Shown: positions 11,662-25,100, counted from the stretch's first letter. The stretch is DNA of 64,000 nucleotides from Dysidea avara (GCF_963678975.1 NC_089274.1:48886075-48950074); one strand, 5' to 3'. Program-made: numbers and translations. Notes: generated from the letters alone by a model not told the origin.

Positions 11662-11757
11662 CTATGTAATAGCTACTGTTTTGTTTTCCACATCTTTAGT
11701 CTCTTCCTCTTCTCCTTCCTTCTTCAGTTTGCTACCAAATTTCTCTTGAAGCTCCTC
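11662..11757 (-). CDS. Possible last exon of unknown gene
   Basis: Read on the minus strand, a pyrimidine-rich acceptor (TTTTCTGTAG, immediately right of 11757) is followed by 31 open codons (EELQEKFGSKLKKEGEEEE, then TKDVENKTVAIT) and a TAG stop at 11664-11662. The composition is charged and probably disordered or helical. I do not recognise the protein; earlier exons would lie to the right and were not found. The region just to the right is retrotransposon-derived, so this could also be a chance frame. Confidence 0.35.
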   Translation of the reverse strand, partial: EELQEKFGSKLKKEGEEEETKDVENKTVAIT

Positions 11758-11879
11758 CTACAGAAAATCAACATATATTAACTAGGCATATAGTTCAGTG
11801 ACAACTAAGAATGCAGGAAGAACCCCATAGTTGTTACATTAAGCAATCACTGGTCATATAAGTCAGTCTACACAACATC

Positions 11880-12400
11880 TCCCCCGTAAGTCAAACTCTC
11901 AGATGGTCTGGGGGTGTATGATAGTTCCAGTCTGGGAGCACATACCCATGGGAGACAGTAGAGGGTCCTTCATCAGCCAAAGATTCACCAGAGTGTCAGT
12001 TCTAAATCTCAAATGGATCTGCACTTCATCCAAAATGATTTCTACAACATGTGATATGATCTTGGAGTGCTGGCTGAACGTAGAACTGTTCCTGGAATGT
12101 GCTGTCCTCTTGCCTCAACGCATGCAGGCTGATCTTCAGGCAAGGTCGGTAATGTTCTAGTATGATATTTGTCATACTAGTCCTTCTGGGATCTCTTGTA
12201 CAGTTCATCCAGAGTTCTGAAGTTTCTGGTGTGAGACCATCTAGGTACAAGGTTCTGTGTCAGCTATGGAAGTTTGTCCTTATCCTCCTCCCCATCAACA
12301 GTTCCACTGGGTTACGTGAACACCGGGGCAGTGGGATTGCTTTATATGTGTCTGCAGAATGCTGTAGTAAGCATTTCAGCCAACCCATTGGGTGGTGGGT
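11880..12400 (-). mobile_element. Ty3/Gypsy fossil, integrase C-terminal part
   Basis: Minus-strand translation shows the hallmark of the end of a Gypsy integrase (a PVELLMGRR-type block near 12280-12310 and a YLDGLTPE segment following). It is broken, with several interruptions and no visible LTR. Together with 14150-14480 it appears to be one element on the minus strand, split by a LINE. The heavy decay suggests an old insertion. Confidence 0.55.
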
Positions 12401-12479
12401 TTGTGAGTATATTTGTATTATTAGTGATCATATAAATATGCTAAGCTATAATCCTCAGCATATTGATCAAGTAAAGCCT

Positions 12480-13240
12480 AAAAGTGAAGGAGAGGGGGGG
12501 CTTCAGCCCCCAAAGCCCCCCCCCCAAAAAAAATCCACCCCTGCCTATAGATTAAGATGTTGTCTGATGGGGTTTAAAGGACATGAATAAAATTTTAGAC
12601 AGACTGAACAGTAGATCAGTGTTGATACTCCATCCATCTAGAATATCTACCTACTTTTGCAGATCAAGACTGTCATTTATATCAGTTATAGTCTTGAAGC
12701 ACTTTGTGTCATCTGCAAATAATAATAATAATAATATTGAAGCCTCCTATATGGCACTACATAATTCAAGTACACAACTTCCATTCAAAATACTCTCAGA
12801 TTCAATCTCGTATCATTCAAATTTCAAAATTTTCCACTTTCAACATTGTTATTCTAACATGCACCTATTGTTGTGCAATTGTGAGAGGGTGTATCATGTA
12901 CATGTGCTTGATTGTCTGAACCTACCCAAACCTTTCCATTAACAAATGCTGCAGAGAGCCATATCTATAATCTAAAGGTAGTATATAATATCTACAGGCA
13001 GAAATATGCATGTTTATGTGGAAATGTCTCCAAATTGCAGTATTTTATATATATATAGCATCTATTTTTCAAAATTTCCTAGGGGGGGGGGGGGGGGGGG
13101 GGGGGGGGCATGCCCCCAGGCCCCCTAGTTCCAGCATGCTGTGAGATGTGCAAACTCCATCCAAGAGGTTAGTACCTTGAGTTAGCCCCCCCCCCCCCCC
13201 CCTCCCCCCCTTTATAAATCCTAGATCCGCCCCTGGTTAT
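12480..13240. repeat. G/C homopolymer and MITE-end debris
   Basis: The region contains CAGGGGCGG-type element ends in inverse (ATCCACCCCTG near 12534, GATCCGCCCCTGG near 13222). It also holds a G-run of 27 (13082-13108) and a C-run of 17 followed by another 7 (13186-13210). A short AAT microsatellite lies at 12718-12736. No gene is supported. These look like degraded non-autonomous hAT elements with expanded homopolymers. Confidence 0.5.
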
Positions 13241-13369
13241 ATATATATCCAAAGTTTCTACTCATAGAGATCTGTGTATCATTATTTCATCAGATTTAGA
13301 TTGGGAACCCCACCATCAACACATAATTTCAAAGGTTTTCCGGATGTTATTAGTTCCTTTTCAACAAAC

Positions 13370-14150
13370 ATAACTACTATATCCGAGAAACAATTTTCTT
13401 GTTAGATCCCAATTACTGTTTTGCCCAATACTATGGAAACCATACCTATTAAAAGATATTAGACAACTAGTACAGCTTCAGCGTCACACAACAAAGTACA
13501 TATTGAATGACTTTACCAGTAATTATAAATCTTGACTACTTGAGCTCAAAACTTACCTTTAATGTACATTTGGGATATCTGTGACATAACGTTTTTTATC
13601 AAAATCCTAAAAGCCCCTACCAACACATTCAATATCACTGACCATGTTAAATTCACTTCAGGAACGCACACGATTAGGATCTAGCAATAAACTACAACAT
13701 GTACGAAGTACCAATGTTTCCAACAGCAACTTCTACTCCAACAGACTCCCTTGAATATGGAATATTTTACTGATAATAGATCACAATATTAACCTACCTA
13801 CTATCAAATATATACAAACTTACAAACTTTCTCTGGAATCATTTTGAACTTAATTTTGAACTTAATTTTGAGACAACACATTCATTTTTTCTTTTGCTTG
13901 TCCTTTTAATAAGTCCCTCAAACCACCCAACTTTGATCACCTGTAACCCCTGCTTTAAATGAGTTTTATTATAATATAAGCAACTATAACTAATCTTAAT
14001 AATTACTATATAACTACTTACTCTTGGCTACTGGCACTGGATTCCAGTGGACCTTCAGAATACATTACATCTTAACAACTACTTGTGATTATATTGTACA
14101 CACCTTGTTGTATGTATGCTGTAAAGCAAATAAAATAAATACACAAATAT
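13370..14150 (+). pseudogene. LINE 3' fragment inside the Gypsy fossil
   Basis: Plus-strand translation in shifting frames matches the LINE C-terminus at 22540-22980: LVRSQLL-like start, TKYILNDFTSNYK near 13490, then RTRLGSSNKLQHVRS near 13660. An AT-rich 3' region ends near GCAAATAAAATAAATA (14130). Frame breaks are numerous. It lies between the two halves of the minus-strand Gypsy integrase and so inserted into that element. Confidence 0.6.
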
Positions 14151-14480
14151 ATATCTGAAGCCATTTGGTGGACCTTTTTAGAAGCAAATTGTGGTCTATT
14201 ATCAGCTGCCAAATCTTGCAAAGATAGCCTTGAGGTGGTACATTACACTAGGAGTTCAGCCTATGTATTTCCAATAAATTGAGAGTAATAGTTCATTACT
14301 GATAGATAAGTAGAACCATTTAGTTCAAATAAATCTGTAGCTGTTATATATGTTTCCATGGGTATGAGGGTAAAGGTGTGGTGAATTCCTTAGCAGGGAT
14401 CATAGTTTTCTGACATATGGGACATGATTGTTCAAGCACTTCAATTTCTTCAGGCCACCAGACTGAACATGAAGCTTGCG
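14150..14480 (-). mobile_element. Ty3/Gypsy fossil, integrase core part
   Basis: Minus-strand translation shows integrase N-terminal and core blocks (VWWPEEIEVLEQSCPICQ, AKEFTTPLPSYPWKH, then LKAIFAR and a DNGPQF-like block). It is broken, with several interruptions. It is collinear with the piece at 11880-12400, with a LINE fragment in between. Confidence 0.6.
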
Positions 14481-14583
14481 TTGTGTTGTAAAATATTAGC
14501 ATACTCCCTATCCTATGCCTATCCTATGCCTATCCTATGCATGCAAAAGTGATTATCTCAGTGTACACCAACTCTCCAGGAGT

Positions 14584-14925
14584 AAGCACAATGAAAGAGT
14601 ACAGCAAATTTTATCCAAAAGACCAGTGGTTGTACTACCTGACAGTTATGTGTGCACTGCAGTGAAACTATGCGTTAAGGACACATTGGAACCAACCTAT
14701 CTGTACAGTATATCTATCTCATTGTATTCCACCTCTCCTGGATCTCAAGATGGTTTGGTGCATATGATTCCATAAATACTTATATATAGGAGCTGAGCAC
14801 AATAAGTTGTATGACAGCAAATTTTATCAAAAGACCGCACCATCTTTGTGATTGTACTACCTGAGTTATGTGTGCACTACAGTGAAACTGTGTATTAAGG
14901 ACACCTTGGAACCAATCAAAAGTGC
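14584..14925. repeat. Diverged direct repeat of about 115 bp
   Basis: Two copies start near 14584 and 14796. Shared blocks are CAGCAAATTTTATC, TTGTACTACCTGA, GTTATGTGTGCACT and TTAAGGACAC followed by TTGGAACCAA. The rest differs by small substitutions and indels. No function is assigned; it may be a local duplication or part of an old repeat. Confidence 0.55.
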
Positions 14926-15307
14926 TTGTGTGTTTAGTGTGTAGTTCTGCATATGTTCCAGCAAGGACAATGCTAATATTATAATTTACAAGGCAACTGC
15001 TGTATTAGCTATAAAATAGCTACTCTAATAGAACAGTTGTGTTGCATGATATGCTTAAACCAGGCAAGGGTTACTGGGAGGCCCAACAATATTAATTCTT
15101 GCTACTGAGCACTGTTTGTTCCATGTACAGTGATGACTATAACATTATTATTGATGAATACCTCTAAATGTACACACATGGCCACAATAATTCCTATTAT
15201 TGCAAAAAAGGTAACTACATAACTATAACTATGAAGTTGCTACTGTTTTTATAACTACCAACTAAATTGAGTTTGATTCTCTCATCACACAAAATAAACT
15301 GTGAAGT

Positions 15308-16109
15308 TTACAGCTTGAATTTGCTGTACTGGAAGTGTGGAGAGAAGATACTCTCCACAATGTAGTCAGTATACTTCCCTTCTATGATCCCTTCTGCTTG
15401 ATAGCCATACAATGGTTTAGCATGTAGACACATCTTTTCAGTACGCAGGAAATCCCAGGCTGCCTTCTCTTCAGTTTCTATCTGCCTTCCATTGAGCCTC
15501 AAAACTCCATTCTCAATCTCTGGTTCTCTACGAAGGAACTGACCTGTATAATACTCCATTGTATTATGGAATGGAATGGAGTATGGAACTTACCCATTAT
15601 TCCATGACAGCCATCACTGATACCATTATCATCCATCACAGCCAGGTCAAGATGTTCATTGACAAAATTGACCTTAAATGACAGTGTTGGCTTCTTCACT
15701 GACACAATCATATTAGGGTGTTCTCCCTTCTTCAATTTCTCTCCCAGTTGAATTGTGGCAGTTGTGTTATCCACCATAACATGAACTGGACGATCACTGA
15801 GTACTGTCCTACTACCATCAAGGAGGACACTTCTGTCACTGGCTGAGATGGTGATCTTGGTGATGTCCTCAGTTTTACATTTACCCTCACAATTGTTCGG
15901 TTGAATCATAATACCGATGTCTCCTAAGAAGGTGGCATACTCCTTAAAATCCTCCTTCTTCTCAGGAGGAATAAAATAGGCATTAATGTTGATGGTGGGG
16001 TCAGAAATTAGGTTGAATGCAAAGTAAGCTAATCCTTGCATACTGTAACACAGTAGCTGTCCATCTGATAATGGCACAGCAAAATGAGGATCTTGTCCAC
16101 AATATACTC
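15308..16109 (-). CDS. ITIH-C domain exons (exons 5 and 6)
   Basis: Exon 5 (16109-15594) starts after the acceptor CACTTACAG and ends at ATTATGG|GTAAGT. Exon 6 (15543-15308) starts after ATTATACAG and ends in TAA. The intron between them is 50 nt. The domain order matches the family: DPHF start, buried-core LLCY, the FLGDIGIMIQ strand, the GCHGIMGQF turn that aligns with THGLLGQF of heavy chains, and TDYIVESIF at the C-terminus. Length (about 250 residues) is near the family norm. Extra cysteines in NNCEGKCKTED may form a disulfide in the secreted form. Confidence 0.85.
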
Positions 16110-19100
16110 CTGTAAGTGAACATGCCAATAGTAATTTGATGTCTTCAGATGATATCAATGCTTACCTCCTGTACATCCAAAACATTGACCATTTACACTA
16201 AACGAAGTTCCTCCCAAAGTAGAACAACACCTTCTTTCACTAACACCCATTCCATTAGCCATAATTGTTCCCGTGCAGTCAGCAGTTGTGGAATGACAAT
16301 CTACATGCAATAATGTAGTTAGTATTACTGTTGGTGAATGTGCTGATGATATACCTCCAGGACATGATGAACAGGTGCCATCAGCATCACTAAAAGACAC
16401 TCCATTAAGACCACCACTGCAACAGTGATTCATGTCAGTAGGAGACGTGTTGCTAGTAGCTCCAGTACAGTCACATGCTCCAGTGTAACACATTGGATCT
16501 GTACAGTGATAGATAATCTAGTCAACAGATAATTCCTATGGGTAATTATGAAAAATCATATGCATGGGAGTAATATTGGGAAGGAATTTCTATTTGTATG
16601 CTGCACTATAATTGTGCAGAACCACAAGCAGAGTTTTTGTACACTGTAATACTTATGGTGTCTTATAGCTATGTAGTCAAAACTTCTTTTCAAGGAAAGG
16701 TCTGGTTAAATGTATGTAGGCTCAGCTGTCATGCAGCTGTGCAAAACATAACTCGCATGAAAATAAGCCACTGAAAGGCAAGCAGGCTATTTTAATAAAT
16801 GAAAGAAATGTGACTGACAACCATTCCCATTGTATTCATTCTTCATTCTGGAAGAATACAATCACACTACAAGTACATGACTTATCACTAGTGGCAGATC
16901 TAAAATTTTTAAATGGGGGTTACTGGAAATGTCACAACATAATGAATTTATGGAATAAAAAGAGGGGTTTTGGTGGGATCTGGGGGCATGCCCTCAGAAA
17001 TTTTAAAAGATTTTAAAAGTTCTAAGTAATAGTTTGATTTCAGACCACATGTATGTGTTGAATAAAGACCTGTACTGTAAATGTCCTTTCATTATAGCCA
17101 GTTTTGAGACCTGAATGGCCCATAATTTAGCCTAATTCATCCATACCCATTCCTCTTTCACTTTGTAAACACCAACTTACCCTCCCCTCCCACCACCCCT
17201 TTTGGAGCTTGCCCAAAACATTCAACATCGAGTTAAAAACTATCTAAAATCGTGGGAAACTTAGCTGTTGGCTACTTATTTTATTTATTTATTTTCATTG
17301 CTTTACAGATACACATGAGAATTACAAAGGTAGTGAGGTACAAAGAAGATAGGACAGTACAATTGAAAAGTGATCTGAAGGACAAATGGCAATCAATGCC
17401 AATAACCTATAAAAACTATTTATCTAACTACAGCTTAAATTAATTACAATAAATGATAGTTACAAGGGTAAGGGAGCTTAGAATAATCACAACAAGGGCT
17501 GGAAAATACAGTGAATTTAAAAAATGATACTTATGCTTTGGTAGGAAGGAATTCACAAGAAGTTTGCAGACATTTGCCATACTTGGTACACATAGCTTCA
17601 ACCATTAGTAAGCTACAACACACTAAATACTTAAAACCAGTATTTCTCGATAGTATAATAGGTGATAATACCGGTTTTCCCAGGTAACATATACGTAAGT
17701 TCAGGCTATGACGTCACTGGTTGGCAAATGCAGCGTGGGTCTCAAGTACTGGCTAGGGAAAAACAAATTTTCATACAAACAGATCACAAATATATTAAAG
17801 AAATAAGAAGGAACTAAGAACTAAGTCATTTTGAGACAAAACTTGCGTGCTCAAAGACTTGCCAACCATGCAGCTCAGCACCATTCTGTGCTCAGTACAT
17901 AGCCCGAACTTATGCATAGGGTTGTTTACTAAGGTAAACTGTCAGTACATCAATATTATAGCTTCTGGACTAGGTATACTGCTGGCTGTTGAGCTAAAAT
18001 TTAAAAGGGTATTTCTAACTGCATGAAGAAGCCCATCTATAGTTTCAAGTCTCTCATACTAGCCAACAAAGATTGAATAACACAGTACTCACTTTTCACT
18101 GTATGCATGCAGTCCAGGTACACAACAAAGTTAAAAAATTTATGCACTAATTCTGTTAAGCAATAAATAAATTATAACACTGAACAACAATGATAACATG
18201 TTCTGAACACAATACTGATACTGAGTGTAAACTGAGATCTGTATTTTACCAAATCCTTTATGTGAAGGAAAAAACAGTACCATACTTGTTAAGGTGACCT
18301 CAAGTTTTAACGATGCTGAATCTCTTATAGGTATTGTGAATTGCAAAATTTGTAGAAATAATGAAATTCACCTGGCTGTGACCATGCAGGCACGATTCTA
18401 AGGGGGATCACTAGTTTCTGGAAACCAGTCAGCTTTTTTTTAAATCAAACAACTCATTAAAACAGTGAGAAAATTTAGGTATAAAACGAGGTGTATCATG
18501 AAAAGACAGTAACTTCTAGTGATCAGACTGCATAAACTGCTTCCAAGCTTTGAACGTGTTAAGCTTTTGTGACTTCTGCAACCATAGATAACTATATCTA
18601 TGCTGCAACTCTTTGATAATGTATCAAACAGGGCCGGAGGAGGCAAAATTGAGTTGGTCAGGCCATTGTATATGTTGAAATTATTACCATATACATGGTG
18701 TTGCCAATGAGAGGAGTTGCTGTACAGTGTGTGAGGTAGGGCCCAAACGAACTTAGGTGAATTCGAAGGTTCGTTCAAACGAACGAACGAACATTCGAAT
18801 GTGGGTTGAACAGTTCGAACTATAGTTACTAATTTGACAGTGATACAGTTAAGCTATCCATTTTGCTTTGTTGCATAATGATGTGGGGGAGGCCAGACAT
18901 ATGGTATTAGACATTTAATTAAGTTATGTGTTGATGGTTTAGTGGTGGTCACAGGCCATGCCTCTATGAGGCTTTAAAGTTTCTATGTGGTGCCATCACT
19001 TGTCTCAACTGTATAGCAGTAGTAAAATGTACTTAAAACCTAGTAATCACAAACAATTTTTACTTGTGGTATTCAATTTCAAGTTTTCTCAGTAAAACTG

Positions 19101-22100
19101 TTGAGTCAGTACAACTGCATGTGTGTGTTGCAAACTTGTGAGATGCATTTAACATTTAATATGCTGTGATTTATAATTTATAAACAGGAATCAGCTCCAT
19201 TTAAAAGTTTGAAAGATTCGTGAACTTTAGCTGATGAATGTTCGAACCCTGACAATCCAAGTTCGTTTGGGCCCTAGTGTGAAGCACACTCTGCAAAGTG
19301 CAAAGCACGAGCATTCTAGGGGTCTGAGGGCATGCCCCCACAGGAAATTTTTGAAAATTAGACACTCAGATATGCAATTTTAGTGATATTTCACTGCTAG
19401 TTAGCAATATAAATCTCAAGCCTATCTGTTGTTCTTCAACCTTTCTATACTATGTATAATAGGTAGGTAATTGTAGACCTGACATACAGGGGACACAGCA
19501 TGAAACTTGTTATACGGCTCAGCTAGTGTACAGTCAGTAGCAATTAGAAGTTCAAGGGAGTCTGGGGGTTGCAGGGGTCTGGGGGTGCAACCCCCAGGAG
19601 CTGCAGAATTTTTTGCAATTTACAGGCTTGAAAATGCCTTGAAATTGATGTTAAATTTCTAGCTAGCAACTTGCAATCTTCCCCCCAAATTTCACAGGGA
19701 ACCCATGCAGCAGGCCACCTTATAGAACAGCCTATAATTAATTTGTTTTTAGTATTTATGACTAGGCAGCTAACTGTATACAGTGAATTTACACAGTACC
19801 AATAAAAAGGACAGCTACAAAAATGCAGTGTACTACTAAACTGGTTTGTATGCAATGAAGTGAATGAATCATCACGTAAATATACTGGTGGACAATCACG
19901 AGATCAATCACTATTCGAAAATGGCGCAATGTGGGGTGAGACTGGGAGTTTGCTCAGCATCTTGACAGGACGAGTGGGTAGTTGAAGAGGAGTGATTTCT
20001 ACTCAATATCTGATCCAGATGACCCCCATGTAATGTATGGGTGTACAACTTCCTGTCACAGAATGAGGTGCCTAGTTTGTCACTGCCAGCCCTTCCCCCA
20101 GTAAAAGAAGCCAAGCCAAGAAATGCTAATTATTATTTTATGAAGATGAATTGTGATATAAGTGTGTTGGTTTAGAATCAAAGGCACCTGCTGTACACGT
20201 TATAAATGCCAACTGTCAGCACCGTGACATGATATGTAGAACCCACAATCATTTCTGTACAAAATGATGCAAATGCTATGCTGTACTGTAAGGTAATTGG
20301 AAGTACTGTACGTGTAGTTTTGTGCTGTAGTTAGGCTGAGAAACTATAGGTAACTACTCATGCCATGCATTTTCAATAACATCTGTGAAATGTACGTGTA
20401 GATATGATCATGCATGAAGTAATATAGTTTGAGCTGGTCAGCTAGTTGGTCCAACTACAGATTATTGGTCTGGCTCAGGCCTGACCAATCAGACTGTCTC
20501 CTCCGGCCTTGTCAAATCTTTCTGTATAGACTTAGAGTGTCAAGATTTAACTGCGAAACAATTTATTATAGGGTGATTTAAGTAAAATGTAGCTGTAATT
20601 AAAATGTCTCAGAATGGACCCTGGCTGCCCCTGATGGTTTTTCTGCCTTTGAGTTGGAAACCAGTCAGCAAATTTTCTAGAACTGCCCCTGGCTGTGACT
20701 ATTTCATATCCTGCATGCAATACCAATCTAGTATGTCACTGATGATCCTATGATAAACAACAAGAAAGGCCAGATACCTGTCCTACAGATCTAGACCTTC
20801 AGTACATGTGCAGCAAAGCTCAATAAATAAACAACATGGATGCAGGTTGATCATCGATGATTTGGCCGGTAGCTAGCTATTTTGTAACTACATCATATGT
20901 TACCAGCATTCTCTATATACATCAGTGTGATGACATCCTCAAAATCTGCCGCTTACTTTACTTTCAACTTTTCTAAAGGAGATTATCAAGGTCTCTGTAA
21001 TCACATGATTCATTCTGATTTCACACCATGTCTTTTAAGTCACGATATAGAGTTTATATGGCACATCATTGAACAGTTACTGGTGGAAGGTATGCAATTG
21101 TTTACTCTGTTGTACAAGGTTCATTCATACCAAGATCCCATCCGAAATAATTCTGAGATAAGGCATTGCATCAATCGACTTAGAACACTCCGTCGTAGAT
21201 ACAAGTGTCATCCTACAAATCATATCTCCAGCGTCATCAACTCCATTGAAAATACACTTCAGGACAAAATTAAAATAGCTAAGCAGAACTTCGAATTACA
21301 TCTTGTTAATTGTTACACCTCATCTTATAATAACAAAATATTTAAATACCTTAGATCTATCACCAAGTCCAGAAATATTCCATCAGTCATGAACCTTGAG
21401 TCTTTGAATGTTAATACTGACCACAGTAAATTTAATCATATTTTCATTCAGTTTTCCATGATCCATCTTCTATCCCGAAGATTGATGACCCCCCAGCTAT
21501 ACACAACTCACTACAATCAATTACCATTACTGTTACAGATGTTTATCAAGCTCTAATCTCATTAGATGTCAACAAATCTGCTGGAATTGATAACATCTCC
21601 CCTAGAGTACTACAAAGTTGTGCTGTAGCTCTTAGTGAGCCACTTCATCACCTATTTATACTCAATCACTCCACCACTCCACTTTACCAACCTGTTGGAG
21701 AATCCACAAAATTGTGTCCATATTTAAGGCGGGCAATTCTAATTGTGTTAAGAACTATTGTCCTATTTCGTTATTATCTATTGTATCAAAAGTTCTTGAA
21801 AGATTAATCTTTAACAAGATTATCTCTCATATTAGCAAATCTATCAGTCCATCCCAGTAAAATTGTTCTACACTACAACAGATGCCAATTTTCACTGATC
21901 AAATCATTAACAGTCCCTTACAAACAGATGTTATTTACCTTGACATCAGCAAGGCTTTTGATTCAGTGTCACATAGTATCTTACTGATCAAGCTGTGATC
22001 AATGGGCATAGCTGGTACTCTATGGTCTTGGTTCAAGAACTATTTGACTAATCGCTATCAAAGGGTTTCTATCAACAATTGCTATTCTGATTTACTTCCA

Positions 22101-25100
22101 GTAGTTTCTGGTGTTCCACAGGGCAGTATTCTTGGCCCCTTGCTGTTTTAGTTTACATCAATGACATGTCTTCATACATTCATGAAAGCCAACTACTCAA
22201 ATTTGCTGACAATGCCAAGTGCTTTATCCATGTTAGTACACTCTCTGATCATAAGGCTCTTCAAGACAACATCACTGCTCTTTTAACTTGGTCAAGGGTT
22301 GTTGATCTGGATTTTAGTTTAAAGAAATTTATTCATTTATCATTCAAACGTAAACTCGACACCTTATTCTATGTCCAATTCAATTATACCTCATGTCCAT
22401 TCTCATAAAGATCTTGGATTAATATTAACTGAAGACCTAAGTTGGGATAAACATTACAAAGACATCACTGCTCGTGCATACAAAATGCTTGGACTAATTC
22501 GCTGTACTATTGCCCCCACCCATTCACCTTCTACATTGGTCAGACTGTATGTATCATTGGTAAGATCACAGTTACTCTACTGTATGCAAGTTTGGCGTCC
22601 TCACCTAATGAAAGATATTTTAAACCTTGAAAGAATTCAATGTCGTGCCACTAAATACATCTTGAATGATTACACTAGTTGTTACAAAGACCGTTTGATA
22701 AATCTGAGGCTCCTTCCTTTAATGTACATATTTGAACAAGACATACTGTTTGCTATTAAATCAATCAAATCACCAACTAATCGGTTCAACATCAATAACT
22801 ACATCACTTTCAACTCTACCAATACTAGATCAGGCTCCAACAACAAACTCTTGTTACCTCAACATCTTAACAACATATCGCGACATTCTTATTTTCATCA
22901 TTTACCATCCCTGTGGAATGCCATACCAATTCTAGACCTAAACATGTCAGTTTGTTTGCTGAAATCTAAACTGAAATCATATCTGTAGGACCATTTCCTG
23001 ACTAACTTTAATGAGAACAACAACTGGACTCTACATTACTTGTGTCCATGCTCCAGAAGTCACCAAACTAAACCTCCAACTACCAATTTTAATCACTTAT
23101 AATCTTAACCATGTAACTATGTAATTACTTAAGTAGTTAGTATTAATTGTACGTATTTTATGGCTGTTGGTAGGCATTCCAGTATCCGAGATATTTAAAT
23201 AAAAAAATTCTCCGTATATTCCCCAATAGAACCCTGGCACAAAATAACAACTCGCATTTAACTTGGGATTGCCCCGTAGTGCGAGCTCCAATGAAGATAA
23301 AAATCACTATGGGGTTTGTCCACACGCTGATCATCATGAAAATCTTAGTTTTGTTGTGCGCGTTACATATAAGTAAGTTTGTGTTGTTTTGTAATCTTTT
23401 CATGCCTTGTAATGTATATAGAATACTTTAAAACTTTTAAAAATGTACTGTCGGGTGGAAGGTAGTCACTGGTGCTTACTTTAAAGTGCGTAGTTACTTC
23501 GCTCGGGTTAGCGATTTTCAGCTCCAGAGCAATTTTCTGATGGCTGTGTCATCAGCTCAAAAATACAAACCACTTCAAAGTCAGCATAACAATGCTGTAA
23601 TTGAAACCACAACTCCACCTTAGGTATTGTTGCATCATTGTGGCACCTCCACTTCAGTTGTTTACCTTTATAAGTTGTTAACTTGATGTTTTTACTTACT
23701 TGAGATAGTCACTTGCCTATGGGTATGCACTACTGTATTGAGAAGCGTGCAGCAGGTGAAACATATTTGCTCACCACAAAGCATACAAAAATCAATGAGA
23801 TCCGATAAGATCTGAAGTTACTCTCATTACATGTACAAACTTGCAGCTAGAAGCAACTGCAGTTGCAAGACAGTCCAGATTGCTAGATGGCTTCCTGCCA
23901 TTTTCCCCTTTAAAATGTATGGGGAGCCCTGGAGAAAAAATGTACCTTTTTCCAGTTTTTAAGCACTGTGCATGCCAAAGTAGCTAATTCCAACCCAACA
24001 AACTATATATTTCTGAGATCAGCAATCAATGCTCTATCTATTGAGCATATAAAAGTCCATTTTTCCAAAATTTAAAAATCGGCTGGAATGCCTACTGTTG
24101 GTTGCTACGTACCAACAGACCTTTGGTTTTTTTACACCATAAAGCCTAAATAAATACTCTTTACCCCATGCATGCGTAGAAGGGGACTGTTATCTGTTTA
24201 AGGTGGCGCTGAAGTAATTATGTGAAGCCGTACAATGCCCATTTGTCACAATTAAAATTAGCCCACGCGCTTAATTAGCTATTTTAGGATGGTGGAGAAC
24301 TCCGGTTGTGAACCATGTAGTCCAAGTTTAAAGGGTGCTTATGATAGCCTGTAATGTTGTAGCGTAGCATGCCAAGTTCCGTGAAATCACCCGCTTTAAT
24401 TTCGTGGCTATTAAACTCTGAACTTACGAGCCGATTTTAAAAATAACTCACCCCAGAAACAACCTAGCGCTAAGCCGCCTTGGCTCTTATGGTTTCTCAC
24501 CTTGTAGAACAACTCTATGGAATCCTTTTTAACGATAACAACGTGGAAACTGGTTAAAATGCAAACCCGCATTTTTCAACAAGTGATATCACGCCCGTCA
24601 ACAGCGAATCGCGAAAAATCTTTCCATAGCCCTGTAAAGAAACGCTTCACCAGTGCCTCTGCCACATTTTGAGGGTCTATGGTACATAAATATGGAGTTA
24701 TTTCACGAATTGTAAGACAGTGTAACTGGCCAGGGCACGCTCCGTAAAGCAGTAATCACGCGATGACAGCTGGTGTTGTTCACCGTGAAGTTACCAGAGT
24801 TTTGACAAGGTGATGAAGTTAGTACGTGAATATCGTTACTTGTATCAGCAATAGTAGCCTGACAGTCTAATAGAGTTGGTCCTTTCAATATTTCGAAGCG
24901 CTTTGCTTTGTTCTACTAGTTTTCCGTGTTTTTTCGCGCATGGCCACAAACATGATGTCCCATTAGCCTTGTAAGGCTTCATTTGATTACTTCAGCGCCA
25001 CCTTAAGGACATTACTCAAAAGTGCTCGCAAAAGTGGCATACCTGCGGCGGGGCATGGCATACATGATCCAGATCCATCGTCGTGAGACATTCCACCTGA

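Larger units (their letters stand above)
18387..20691. mobile_element. Probable non-autonomous element, CAGGGGC-type ends
   Basis: The left end CAGGCACGATTCTAAG and right end (inverse of CAGGGGCAGTTCTAGAA) are alike. GCTGTGAC occurs close outside both ends (18375-18382, with 4 extra bases before the element, and 20692-20699), suggesting an 8-bp duplication. GGAAACCAGTCAGC is found near both ends in the same orientation. It contains two further nested elements. No transposase is seen. Confidence 0.4.
16499..25042 (-). other. 8.5 kb intron of the ITIH-like gene
   Basis: This intron is more than 100 times longer than its neighbours (50 to 70 nt) because of mobile elements: nested inverted-repeat elements at 18387-20691, a LINE at 20897-23160 and a TTAA element at 24202-25002. 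I searched its minus strand by eye for further cysteine modules (TG(C/T)TG(C/T) and a CPG end before GT) and found none, but a short exon could be missed. From 16500 to 18386 only AT-rich sequence and a degraded GGGG-type repeat near 16890-17015 are seen. Confidence 0.65.

Noticed and set aside
23097-23403. Host exon between the LINE and the TTAA element
   Set aside because: Two overlapping frames without domain, splice support or coding-like composition.
24703-24888. Additional cysteine-module exon in the long intron
   Set aside because: The frame lies inside the TTAA element, lacks the double cysteine and CPG end, and has no phase 1 splice sites.
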